Notes under the pieces: model-generated
The model's database searches: none
The model's input: the letters and a program-made list of their open reading frames with translations, nothing else
Told to the model about the DNA's origin: nothing
Assembly (NCBI GenBank): GCA_022799115.1
Contig: JAAWNT010000009.1
Coordinates: 30,662-94,661 of the forward strand
Length of the DNA: 64,000 nt
Reading direction: 5' to 3'
DNA from: Clostridiales bacterium
Lineage (GTDB): Bacteria; Bacillota; Clostridia; Oscillospirales; Acutalibacteraceae
Shown: in pieces, positions 22,172 through 29,471 of the stretch
Layout of the letters: the number at the start of each line of letters is the position of its first letter
Position numbering within the stretch: the stretch's first letter is position 1
Made by a program: the position numbers and the translations under genes

Positions 22172-22610
22172 TTAAGTAACATTCCGTATCTCCGGATAAG
22201 CCTTGTTGATTTTCTGTTGGTTCAATCTCATATACAACAGCGGATAAGAATTCCCCTGTTCGTCATGATTCGTTCTTTTATAAACTTGGAATCCCATGCG
22301 TACATAAAAACCTTTTGCACGCGGATTTTGTTCATTTTGAATCGCTTTCGATTCCGTACTGAAGCAGCCTTTTCCCTAATCCTTTGCCTCTTTCTTTGGG
22401 TGAGACAAACAGCATTTCAAGCTTCTGCCCTTCTACTACCAAAAACGCAGCCGGGCGTTTGTATTCGTCTTCCGCAACAATTAAACAGGAGATGCCGCTT
22501 ATCGTTTGTGGAACAAACCGCTTGATATTTTCGATCTCGTCATCCGTAGCTCTTACCGAGGTTTCCTATACGTTCAGCAGCCGCTCTGTTAGTAACGGCG
22601 TTCTTTCACT
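22172..22610 (-). pseudogene. GNAT family acetyltransferase, pseudogene
   Basis: Read on the minus strand, 22566 to 22345 encodes ETSVRATDDEIENIKRF, then EGQKLEMLFVSPKERGKGLG, the acetyl-CoA loop of the GNAT fold, and stops at TGA. A second frame then gives NEQNPRAKGFYVRMGFQVY and ends at TAA (22172-22174). About 6 residues that normally join the two parts are lost with a frameshift, and a TAG sits where such proteins usually have Trp before the ETSVRAT stretch. The start is also gone. It follows DUF4180 on the same strand. Confidence 0.75.
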
Positions 22611-22668
22611 TCAAGTATCCTTATATTCACCTTTCTGCAAATTCCGGACCGATTGTTTTGTTTTTGCG

Positions 22669-23040
22669 TCATTCATGCGCCGTGCTCAATTTCTCAATTG
22701 CCTCCGCTTCAGTCGCAGTAAAAAATATATCTTTTCCATTATTTGATTCATAAATAAAGTCCTTTAGCGGCTTACTGGTATATTTTGAGAAATCCCCGAA
22801 AATAGCAATCTTCGCCTGATAATTAATAAATTTCTGTAATACTTCCCCTGCAAGACCTTTACTGAGAACAAAGAAATCTTCAATGATTACATTCTTATCC
22901 ACCGCAATCAGATTTGTCTCTGATTCAAATTTAACCGTCATAATCAAATCAAGCGCCGACTGAACATCGTTGATGATCTTTTTATCTCCTGTAATTACAG
23001 CAATCTTTTTGCCATTTTGCATAACATTTTTTCTATTCAT
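22669..23040 (-). CDS. DUF4180 domain protein
   Basis: The 123-residue protein matches DUF4180, a family of unknown function. Conserved stretches include SALDLIMTVKFES, IIEDFFVLSKGLAGEVLQKFINY, AIFGDFSKYTSKPLKDFIYESN and the C-terminal EAEAIEKL. It has no membrane segment. It starts 16 bases after the nucleosidase-acetyltransferase fusion and is followed by a GNAT pseudogene, so the three probably formed one transcript. Confidence 0.85.
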   Translation of the reverse strand: MNRKNVMQNGKKIAVITGDKKIINDVQSALDLIMTVKFESETNLIAVDKNVIIEDFFVLSKGLAGEVLQKFINYQAKIAIFGDFSKYTSKPLKDFIYESNNGKDIFFTATEAEAIEKLSTAHE

Positions 23041-23055
23041 TTCTACAAACCTCTC

Positions 23056-24318
23056 TTATCGTTCGATTTCATCTACTGCGCATTCAAGCTGACAGTCATA
23101 CGGCTCCGCTTCCACGTGTGCAGCATTATATTCTTTTGCCTCCACACAGCCCATAGCCCTGTAAAAAGCCTGCGTTTCGATTGCTGAATGAGATGAAATA
23201 TACAGCTTCTTGGCTCCTTTTTCTCGCGCCCATTTCTTTGCCGCAAGAAAAAGCGTTTTTCCGATTCCGCATCTCCGCATATCCTCGGAGATATGGATGG
23301 AAGAAAGATCAAGATATCGGTTTATTCCGCCGAATAACTCCGACTCAACCGATACAAACCCTTTCAAAACGCCGTTACAAAAAGCCGCATACACATATCC
23401 ACCTGTTTTGACCGTGTTTTTCAAGCATCCGATCAGCGTTTGATAATCATCTTCCGACCAGTCGTCAATAAACGGATCGTCTTTCTCCTTCCAGCAGCCG
23501 TTCTCCCGCCTCAAACACCTTCCAACTACCTGACGACGGATAAAATTTTGGAACAGCTTGCGATCAATTTCCTGTTCCAACAGCGTTCTGTATTGAAGCT
23601 CCGGTTTCAAAAGATTGCAGCCGTACTGCTTTATTTCACTCAACAAGGCTAACGTAATATCTTTTTCTATCTCTGAAGCTTTTTCGCAGTTCATTTCAAA
23701 ATTCTCGCTGCCGCTGTGTTCCGCCGTATCGGTAATTGTGCGTATAGCAATAAACGGAATATTATTTACATAGCAAGTGTGAGCAATGGCCGCTGTTTCC
23801 ATATCCACGGATAGCGGCTTAAAGGTATCATAAATTCTCTCTCTGCCTTCATCGGAAATAAAAGCTTCTCCAGTAACTGTTCTTCCCCAAAACACCGTAT
23901 GAGACGTTTTATCCATAGCCTTATGGGACAAATCAAGCAGCTTTGAATCCGCAGAAAACCAACTATTTTTCATCCACGGATGAAATTCCGTTAAAACATC
24001 CTCACTTACATCGTGATAGCAAGCCTCGGTTGTTATGACCGTGTCAAAGATCTTGAGCTGCTCATTCATGCCTCCTGCCGTACCGGCATTGATAATCACA
24101 TCGGCATGATAAGTATCGATTAGAATTTGCGTTGCAATTGCGGCATTTACCTTGCATACGCCGCTGAACATTATAGCCGCTTGTATGCCGTTAATCTCTC
24201 CCTCATAAACCGTCAACATCGCCTTTTTTGTTGCTGTACCGTTTTCTACATGCGGCAGAAACGGCGCAAGCTCATCATCACTGGCACAAACAATTCCTAC
24301 TTTAAGATTGTATTTCAT
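23056..24318 (-). CDS. MTA/SAH nucleosidase-like domain fused to GNAT acetyltransferase
   Basis: Residues 1 to about 230 match the nucleoside phosphorylase/MTA-SAH nucleosidase superfamily: GIVCASDDELAPF at the start, NAGTAGGMNEQL, a Glu in GEAFIS, and VDMETAAIAH with the ribose-binding Met-Glu; family members hydrolyse methylthioadenosine or S-adenosylhomocysteine. Residues from about 235 to 420 form a GNAT domain with LDLSSIHISEDMRRCGIGKTLF as acetyl-CoA loop and ETQAFYRAMGC. The junction is in frame with no stop. ATG at 24318 follows GGAGAA; an upstream in-frame ATG at 24363 lacks a site. The acceptor substrate is unknown. Confidence 0.85.
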   Translation of the reverse strand: MKYNLKVGIVCASDDELAPFLPHVENGTATKKAMLTVYEGEINGIQAAIMFSGVCKVNAAIATQILIDTYHADVIINAGTAGGMNEQLKIFDTVITTEACYHDVSEDVLTEFHPWMKNSWFSADSKLLDLSHKAMDKTSHTVFWGRTVTGEAFISDEGRERIYDTFKPLSVDMETAAIAHTCYVNNIPFIAIRTITDTAEHSGSENFEMNCEKASEIEKDITLALLSEIKQYGCNLLKPELQYRTLLEQEIDRKLFQNFIRRQVVGRCLRRENGCWKEKDDPFIDDWSEDDYQTLIGCLKNTVKTGGYVYAAFCNGVLKGFVSVESELFGGINRYLDLSSIHISEDMRRCGIGKTLFLAAKKWAREKGAKKLYISSHSAIETQAFYRAMGCVEAKEYNAAHVEAEPYDCQLECAVDEIER

Positions 24319-24414
24319 GTGAGTTCTCCGTTTTTTTGCAATAAAATTCAGAACTGCGAGCAAGACGTTTTTTCATCATATCATTATCCGGTATAAGGAT
24401 TAAGCGATAACCCT

Positions 24415-25305
24415 TCATTTTGTGATCTCTCTCGCTTTTTCAACAAATTTCAGTACGTCACTGGGGGCATTGGGACTGTAAAGCAGACCGTAAGGGATAC
24501 TGTATTCCCAATTTACCGGAATGGTAACAAGCGCAGGATGCACCTCGCTCCAGCATTCAAGTGAAAGCAATACCTCGCCTGTTTCGGCACAGCGATTAAA
24601 GACAGACAAGTCATAGAATTGTGGGGTATCCTGTATGCGGATCTGCGGATGATGATTTTCCAAATCATTGCGCAGAAAGTCGTTCACTCCTGAGTCCCCG
24701 CGCTTTACTATCATCAGCGTTTCGCCGTACAGATCTTCAATATCAATTCTTTTTTTATCTGCAAGGCGGTGTTTTCTTGATACCGCCACCATCTTTTTAT
24801 ATCGGCCGAGCGGAAGAAAGCGGCAACGTGAAAGCCATGCTTTGGAATCGCACACACCTATTAAAAAATCAAATTTTTCACCTAATTTTTCAATTTCTGA
24901 AAGAATCCCTTCATGGTTATCCTCGAACGGTACAAGATGCAGCTTGTAGTCGGGAAAGTCTTTGTTTGTCCGATACCATAGATCTACAAAAGGCTTCGCA
25001 GGATTTAAAAGCGACGTCCCCACACAAAATGTGGTGTCGTAATCCAACGCCGCTTTTTTCGCTCCGGCTATGGATTTTTTAGAATAGTCTATCATAAACT
25101 GGGCATCGCGGTAAATGATATTTCCCACTTTGGTGAGCCTAATCCCCGCGCGCGTTCGGTCCAACAGCTTGAGGTCAAGGTGGCTTTCAAGCGCATTAAT
25201 CTGCTTCATAACCGCAGTTGGAGAAATATGTAGCCGTTCGGACGCCTTAGTGAGGCTTCCACAGTCAGCAACGGTAATAAAGGTATCTAGGAGGGGATGA
25301 TGCAC
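24415..25305 (-). CDS. LysR family transcriptional regulator
   Basis: The 296 residues have the LysR N-terminal winged helix-turn-helix (LDTFITVADCGSLTKASERLHISPTAVMKQINALE) and a periplasmic-binding-like effector domain. The gene is divergent from a row of flavodoxin (now decayed), cupin, carboxymuconolactone decarboxylase-like and aldo/keto reductase (decayed) genes, a set often found under LysR control, so it likely regulates them; the effector is unknown. The region 25306-25430 should hold the divergent promoters. Confidence 0.9.
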   Translation of the reverse strand: MHHPLLDTFITVADCGSLTKASERLHISPTAVMKQINALESHLDLKLLDRTRAGIRLTKVGNIIYRDAQFMIDYSKKSIAGAKKAALDYDTTFCVGTSLLNPAKPFVDLWYRTNKDFPDYKLHLVPFEDNHEGILSEIEKLGEKFDFLIGVCDSKAWLSRCRFLPLGRYKKMVAVSRKHRLADKKRIDIEDLYGETLMIVKRGDSGVNDFLRNDLENHHPQIRIQDTPQFYDLSVFNRCAETGEVLLSLECWSEVHPALVTIPVNWEYSIPYGLLYSPNAPSDVLKFVEKAREITK

Positions 25306-25429
25306 GGTAACACCTCCTATAGTATAAACTTTTAGTTAGTACTATCATAACAGATCGGAGATTCCAGGTCAAGACGGAAGGTGCTATACTAAAAATACAG
25401 ATTGAAGATACAGAAGGTGCTATAAAGGA

Positions 25430-25889
25430 AAAGCTTTGATCGCATTCTATTACGGCTAGAGGAAAATATATGAGCGGTACTAAAATTCTTGATATCGGCA
25501 ATACCAAGGTCGTGACACATATGATAAAAGAGTTGATAGATACAGAGCTGTTTAAAATTCGTCAGTCACAGCCTTATTCAAAATGCTAACACGAATGTAT
25601 CGCCGAGGCGCAGTCAGACCAGAAGCGCAACGCCCGCCCGGAACTGAAATCCTATCCAAACAGCATGCATTGTTTCTCTGGGATTTCCCAACTACTGGGG
25701 CGCCATGCCTATGGCGATATTTACATTTTTTCACCAGCAAAGCAATCGGATCCTTTTTCACTCATAGGGGCAGGAGAAAGGGATATTAAGTGTCTTTGTC
25801 CCGGCGCAAAGATTAAATTGGGACTCTCCATATACGGTATCAGCGCAAGAAAATCAAGAAAGGACAATGAAAAATGGATCATAAAATAA
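25430..25889 (+). pseudogene. flavodoxin family protein, pseudogene
   Basis: All three plus-strand frames carry successive pieces of one flavodoxin. They are KALIAFYYG then TAG (about 25431-25456); GTKILDIGNTKVVTHMIKEL to QPYSK then TAA (to about 25589); ECIAEAQSDQKRNARPELKSYPNS (about 25598-25664); LGFPNYWGAMPMAIFTFF (about 25672-25730); and ERDIKCLCPGAKIKLGLSIYG to KWIIK then TAA (25889). GFPNYWG and the C-terminal CPGA stretch are family hallmarks. At least four frame changes make it non-functional. Its stop overlaps the start of the cupin gene. Confidence 0.8.
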
Positions 25890-26305
25890 AACCACAGGAA
25901 ATGAGTGTGTTCCCTATAGGGGAAAGCAACGATCTGTTTGCAAAACATTTTAGCGGCCAGAGCTACTTAAAGATGCTTTCGACTGAACAAGTGGTAATCG
26001 GGAATGTGACCTTTGAGCCGGGCTGTCGCAATCATTGGCATATCCACCATTCCGAGCGGGGCGGGGGGCAAATTCTGCTTGTTACTGCGGGAGAAGGCTG
26101 GTATCAGGAATGGGCGCGCGAGCCGAAAAAACTAAAAGCAGGAGACATCGTCCATATTCTAGCAGGCGTAAAGCATTGGCACGGGGCGGCGGCGAATACA
26201 CCGTTTCAGCATTTGGCCATTGAAGTGCCGGGAGAAAACTGCACGACAGAATGGTGTGAACCTGTTTCAGACAGAGAATATAAAAATTTAGAGAAAGAGG
26301 GATAA
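25874..26305 (+). CDS. cupin domain protein
   Basis: A 143-residue single-domain cupin. Motif 1 is GCRNHWHIHHSERGG, with the His residues and Glu that bind a metal, and motif 2 is PKKLKAGDIVHILAGVKHWHGAA, supplying the final His. Such cupins beside carboxymuconolactone decarboxylase-like proteins are common in clostridia; the substrate is not known. AAAGGAC precedes the ATG. The next gene begins 2 bases later, so both are co-translated. Confidence 0.9.
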   Translation: MDHKIKPQEMSVFPIGESNDLFAKHFSGQSYLKMLSTEQVVIGNVTFEPGCRNHWHIHHSERGGGQILLVTAGEGWYQEWAREPKKLKAGDIVHILAGVKHWHGAAANTPFQHLAIEVPGENCTTEWCEPVSDREYKNLEKEG

Positions 26306-26307
26306 TT

Positions 26308-26631
26308 ATGCCAATAGTCACCGCGGGAAGAGACGAACTTGGGACATTCGCGCCTAAATTCGCAGAACTTAACGATAATATTTTGTTTGGCGAGATTTGG
26401 TCGAGAGAGGATCGGCTGTCGGCAAGAGACAGAAGCATTGTTACAGTGGTTGCACTGATGTCAAGCGGAATGTTCGATCATTCTTTCAAATTTCATTTAC
26501 AAAACGCCAAAAATCATGGAGTGACCAAAAACGAAATCGTTGAAATTTTAACCCACGCGGCATTTTACGTCGGCTGGCCCAAAGCATGGGCAGCTTTTAA
26601 AATGGCTAAAGAAATTTGGGAGTGTAACTAA
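26308..26631 (+). CDS. carboxymuconolactone decarboxylase family protein
   Basis: The 107-residue protein fits the CMD/AhpD-like family of small alpha-helical proteins: LSARDRSIVTVVALMSSGMFD, FHLQNAKNHGVTKNEIVEILTHAAFYVGWPKAWAAF. It lacks the CxxC pair of AhpD, so a peroxidase role is unlikely, and the typical Glu/His positions suggest a decarboxylase- or tautomerase-like role. The pairing with the cupin is inference for a shared pathway. Confidence 0.9.
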   Translation: MPIVTAGRDELGTFAPKFAELNDNILFGEIWSREDRLSARDRSIVTVVALMSSGMFDHSFKFHLQNAKNHGVTKNEIVEILTHAAFYVGWPKAWAAFKMAKEIWECN

Positions 26632-26711
26632 ACGAGAACGCAGTGACAGGCCGCGGATACGCTGCTTTCAGGCCCAATTGGTTCCGTAAAATAAACCACA
26701 CTAAATTCATT

Positions 26712-27016
26712 TAGAAGGGGCAAGAGAAGCCGGTATTATTGTGGGACAGGCGTATGGAAGATCGAAGGGTAAGCTTCGCGCGATCGGTATTTCAAACTTT
26801 TATCCCGTCCTCATGGTGGATATCGCTTCTTTTTCGAGAATCCGTCCCATAGTCAATCAGGTAGAAACCCATCTGTTTAACCAACCGAGTGCAGCAAAGG
26901 AATATATGGACAAATACAACGTACAGATCAAGGCGTTGGATAAACTGGAACGCTCGTTTTTCTCCCATTATGCCCCCGTAATGGTCGAATTGGTTTATAA
27001 GAAAGAAAAGTCAACC
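26712..27016 (+). pseudogene. aldo/keto reductase, internally deleted remnant
   Basis: The frame carries KLRAIGISNFYPVLMVDIASF, IRPIVNQVETHLFNQ and AAKEYMDKYNVQIKA, which are the mid-barrel strands of an aldo/keto reductase. It then jumps directly to LDKLERSFFSHYAPVMVELVYK, the usual C-terminus. The N-terminal half with the catalytic Tyr and about 80-100 residues between are missing. The ending runs into the inverted repeat at 27042-27089. Confidence 0.75.
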
Positions 27017-27041
27017 ATGACAACAGCAAGAAAACGAAACT

Positions 27042-27089
27042 GTAGTAAAACGATGGCAGGCACTTTCGTGCCTGCCATCGTTTTACTAC
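27042..27089. terminator. perfect 22 bp inverted repeat, probable bidirectional terminator
   Basis: Arms 27042-27063 and 27068-27089 are perfect with a TTTC loop. The outer part of each arm is AT-rich and the core is GATGGCAGGCAC. No long T-run follows outside the stem. Confidence 0.65.
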
Positions 27090-27288
27090 GTTACTTATAT
27101 CCATGAAACTGGATTCTTTTCAATCGACTGCTCGGTTGCACATGGATAGGCGCCTTTTCTTCCGATCAACTTGTACTAACTTTCCAGTTGGATTGTTTTG
27201 GGCCCGCTTCTCTCCACGCTGGAAGCAACCTATTTTTTCAGGGAACGTTTTTCCCGGCTCAGCCAGTGAATTCCACTGAAAGAAACGC

Positions 27289-28086
27289 TTACTTTTCGTT
27301 CCTTTTTGCTCTTCGGTTCTCTATTTCCTGTTTTATTCGCAATAATAAATCAGGATGCCGAATGGAACGCATCTGAGGAAATGCGGCAATCAACCGTCTT
27401 TGCAGCCATTTGCTGTTTTGTTCCAGTTCTTTTTTCTTTTGAATTAACAAGTCAATTTTTGCCTTGATATCATCATCCAGCCGCTGTTCCAAATTTTGTT
27501 GAATTTTATGCTTGGCCTCCTGCTTTTTGCTTTCAATGTCATTTCGCAAACCATGAATTTGCTGGAGCTTTCCATTGAGCCGAAGAATGGTATACACAGA
27601 CAAGACGGTATCACCAATAAAATAGGCCAGCAGACACCAGGATAATCCTGGCAAAAGCCACGCCGGGAGACTTGCTGCCATCATTTGGCCCAACGGGTGG
27701 ATCAGTAAGACCAACAACACGCAAAGCGCTCCAAACAGTAAAGAGTTTTTCAGGCACACTCTCCCCCGTATATTAAATCTCTTGTTGGAATAATCCCACC
27801 AAGAGGTATGGAATAATTTTTCCAACAGGTAAGACGTTATATATTCCAAAAGACTTGTAATCAGCATACCAAAGAGAAAAATTAGAACCATATTATCAGA
27901 AAAAGGTTGGAGTATAAACAGCACCAACAATGCCCCAAATCCATAAACCGGGCAAAACGGACCGTTTAAAAAGCCACGATTGATGAATCGTTTTGCTGGA
28001 ATGGAACAATATATGGATTCACATAGCCATCCTAAAAAACTATAAAAGGTAAAGCCGATCAACCACTGACTGAACGTATGCAACAA
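27289..28086 (-). CDS. PF06541-type membrane protein (putative ABC transporter permease)
   Basis: The 265 residues match the family annotated as putative ABC-transporter type IV (CmpB-like). The signature is FYSFLGWLCESIYCSI followed by FINRGFLNGPFCPVYGFGAL, then SLLEYITSYLLEKLFHTSWWDYS. There are five or so membrane segments and a C-terminal, highly charged coiled coil (about residues 180-265). Transport has not been shown for most members. No ATPase gene is adjacent in the same direction. It is followed by a 180-base stretch without a gene. Confidence 0.8.
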   Translation of the reverse strand: MLHTFSQWLIGFTFYSFLGWLCESIYCSIPAKRFINRGFLNGPFCPVYGFGALLVLFILQPFSDNMVLIFLFGMLITSLLEYITSYLLEKLFHTSWWDYSNKRFNIRGRVCLKNSLLFGALCVLLVLLIHPLGQMMAASLPAWLLPGLSWCLLAYFIGDTVLSVYTILRLNGKLQQIHGLRNDIESKKQEAKHKIQQNLEQRLDDDIKAKIDLLIQKKKELEQNSKWLQRRLIAAFPQMRSIRHPDLLLRIKQEIENRRAKRNEK

Positions 28087-28147
28087 CTGTTCCCCCTGTC
28101 AATCCGCGTATATGGACCCGTAAAATACTGATGAGCGTTCTCGCCGG

Positions 28148-28606
28148 CTATGAATCTCTGCATTCCTTAGGGAAGGCCAGCTTTCTTTCCAGCTCTTCTA
28201 CAAAATCTTTCACTACGGTTAAAATAATCTCCTTGTCGTGGGGAAGATTTTGAGTGAATCCTAAAAACTCCGATCCCAGTTCTTCCATCGTTTCCTTTGT
28301 AAATGCAGTTCCCCGGTCAGTCAGGCGAATTACCTTTCTCCTCCTATCGGTGGGGTGGCTCATCCTGTAGATATAGCCGTCTTTTTCCAGAGAATCCAGC
28401 ATATAAGTCATCGTCTGCCTGGGCAGATACATGCGATCCGCGAGCTCTCCCGCCTCACATTCCTGGCGCACATAGAGTTCCATCAATAACAGAATATTGG
28501 CGTATGTGGTATGTTTTGCGTTCGCCCATCGGCAGCACAAATTGTACCCTTTGATAAACAAAGAGGCGTATTCCAAAAACCACAGATCTTCCTGATTCTT
28601 TTCCAT
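28148..28606 (-). CDS. MarR family transcriptional regulator
   Basis: The 152-residue protein has the MarR winged-helix domain: AGELADRMYLPRQTMTYMLDSLEKDGYIYRMSHPTDRRRKVIRLTDRG gives the recognition helix and wing. The start is ATG 28606, after AAAGGA; the longer open frame upstream runs through the divergent promoter. The gene is divergent from the ABC transporter pair, with a palindrome at 28704-28717 between them, so it is probably the local repressor. Confidence 0.9.
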   Translation of the reverse strand: MEKNQEDLWFLEYASLFIKGYNLCCRWANAKHTTYANILLLMELYVRQECEAGELADRMYLPRQTMTYMLDSLEKDGYIYRMSHPTDRRRKVIRLTDRGTAFTKETMEELGSEFLGFTQNLPHDKEIILTVVKDFVEELERKLAFPKECRDS

Positions 28607-28641
28607 CTTTGAGTCCTTTCGTGAACATTTTATGAAAACGA

Positions 28642-28669
28642 TTGACTTTCCATATACCCCAGATATAAT
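28642..28669 (+). promoter_or_regulatory. sigma-A promoter of the ABC transporter pair
   Basis: TTGACT (28642-28647), 16 bp, TATAAT (28664-28669). Confidence 0.7.
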
Positions 28670-28703
28670 ATGAATTAGGATTATATGAATTGGTATAAAC
28701 TTC

Positions 28704-28717
28704 ATTACAAGTGTAAT
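28704..28717. promoter_or_regulatory. candidate operator, ATTACA-AG-TGTAAT
   Basis: A perfect 6 bp inverted repeat with 2 bp spacer lies 35 bases downstream of the -10 box and upstream of the ABC ATPase. It may bind the MarR protein; its TACA-N2-TGTA core also resembles CopY/BlaI boxes, though no such regulator is present nearby. Confidence 0.45.
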
Positions 28718-28763
28718 ATGCAACTTCTTTTTTGTCAAGATAGTAAGGTAAGGAGAGCGATTT

Positions 28764-29471
28764 ATGAAAAACGACTTTGTCTTATTTGATTCCGTATGTA
28801 AATATTATACTATGGGGGAACAGAAAATCGCTGCCGCCGACCATATCAGCTTCTCCATTCAGAAGGGAGAATTCACCGTGATTGTTGGGCCAAGCGGCGC
28901 TGGTAAAACCACAGTGCTGAACATGCTGGGCGGCATGGATCCCTGCGATGAAGGCCGCATTTGGCTGGATGGAAAAGAGATCAGCAGCTATAACCAGAAA
29001 CAACTCACCGAATACCGCCGGTATGACGTTGGATTTGTCTTTCAATTTTATAATCTGGTTCAAAATTTGACCGCGCTGGAAAATGTGGAGCTTGCTTCTG
29101 AAATATGCAAAGATCCTCTTCCCGCAGAGGAAACGCTCCGACAAGTTGGTTTACAGGATCGAATCCGAAATTTTCCCGCCCAGCTTTCCGGCGGAGAACA
29201 GCAGCGTGTGGCAATCGCCCGCGCTCTGGCCAAAAATCCAAAAATTTTACTTTGCGACGAGCCAACGGGCGCACTGGACTACAACACCGGAAAAAACATA
29301 CTGAAACTGCTGCAAGATACCTGCCGGAATACCGGACGCACCGTCATCGTGATCACTCATAATCATGCCATTACCGATATGGCCGACAGAGTCATCCACA
29401 TAAAAAGCGGCCGGGTGGATGCTATTGAACAGAATAAGCATCCGATGCCTGTGGAAAGGATCGAGTGGTAG
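28764..29471 (+). CDS. ABC transporter ATP-binding protein (MacB/LolD type)
   Basis: The 235-residue ATPase has Walker [10 protein letters not shown] (about 43-51), Q-loop FQFYNLV, signature [15 protein letters not shown] (about 140-154), Walker [13 protein letters not shown] and an H-loop His in VITHN. It belongs to the LolD/MacB/FtsE class that works with FtsX-like permeases and often moves antimicrobial peptides or lipoproteins out of the membrane. Its end overlaps the permease start by 7 bases. Confidence 0.93.
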   Translation: MKNDFVLFDSVCKYYTMGEQKIAAADHISFSIQKGEFTVIVGPSGAGKTTVLNMLGGMDPCDEGRIWLDGKEISSYNQKQLTEYRRYDVGFVFQFYNLVQNLTALENVELASEICKDPLPAEETLRQVGLQDRIRNFPAQLSGGEQQRVAIARALAKNPKILLCDEPTGALDYNTGKNILKLLQDTCRNTGRTVIVITHNHAITDMADRVIHIKSGRVDAIEQNKHPMPVERIEW

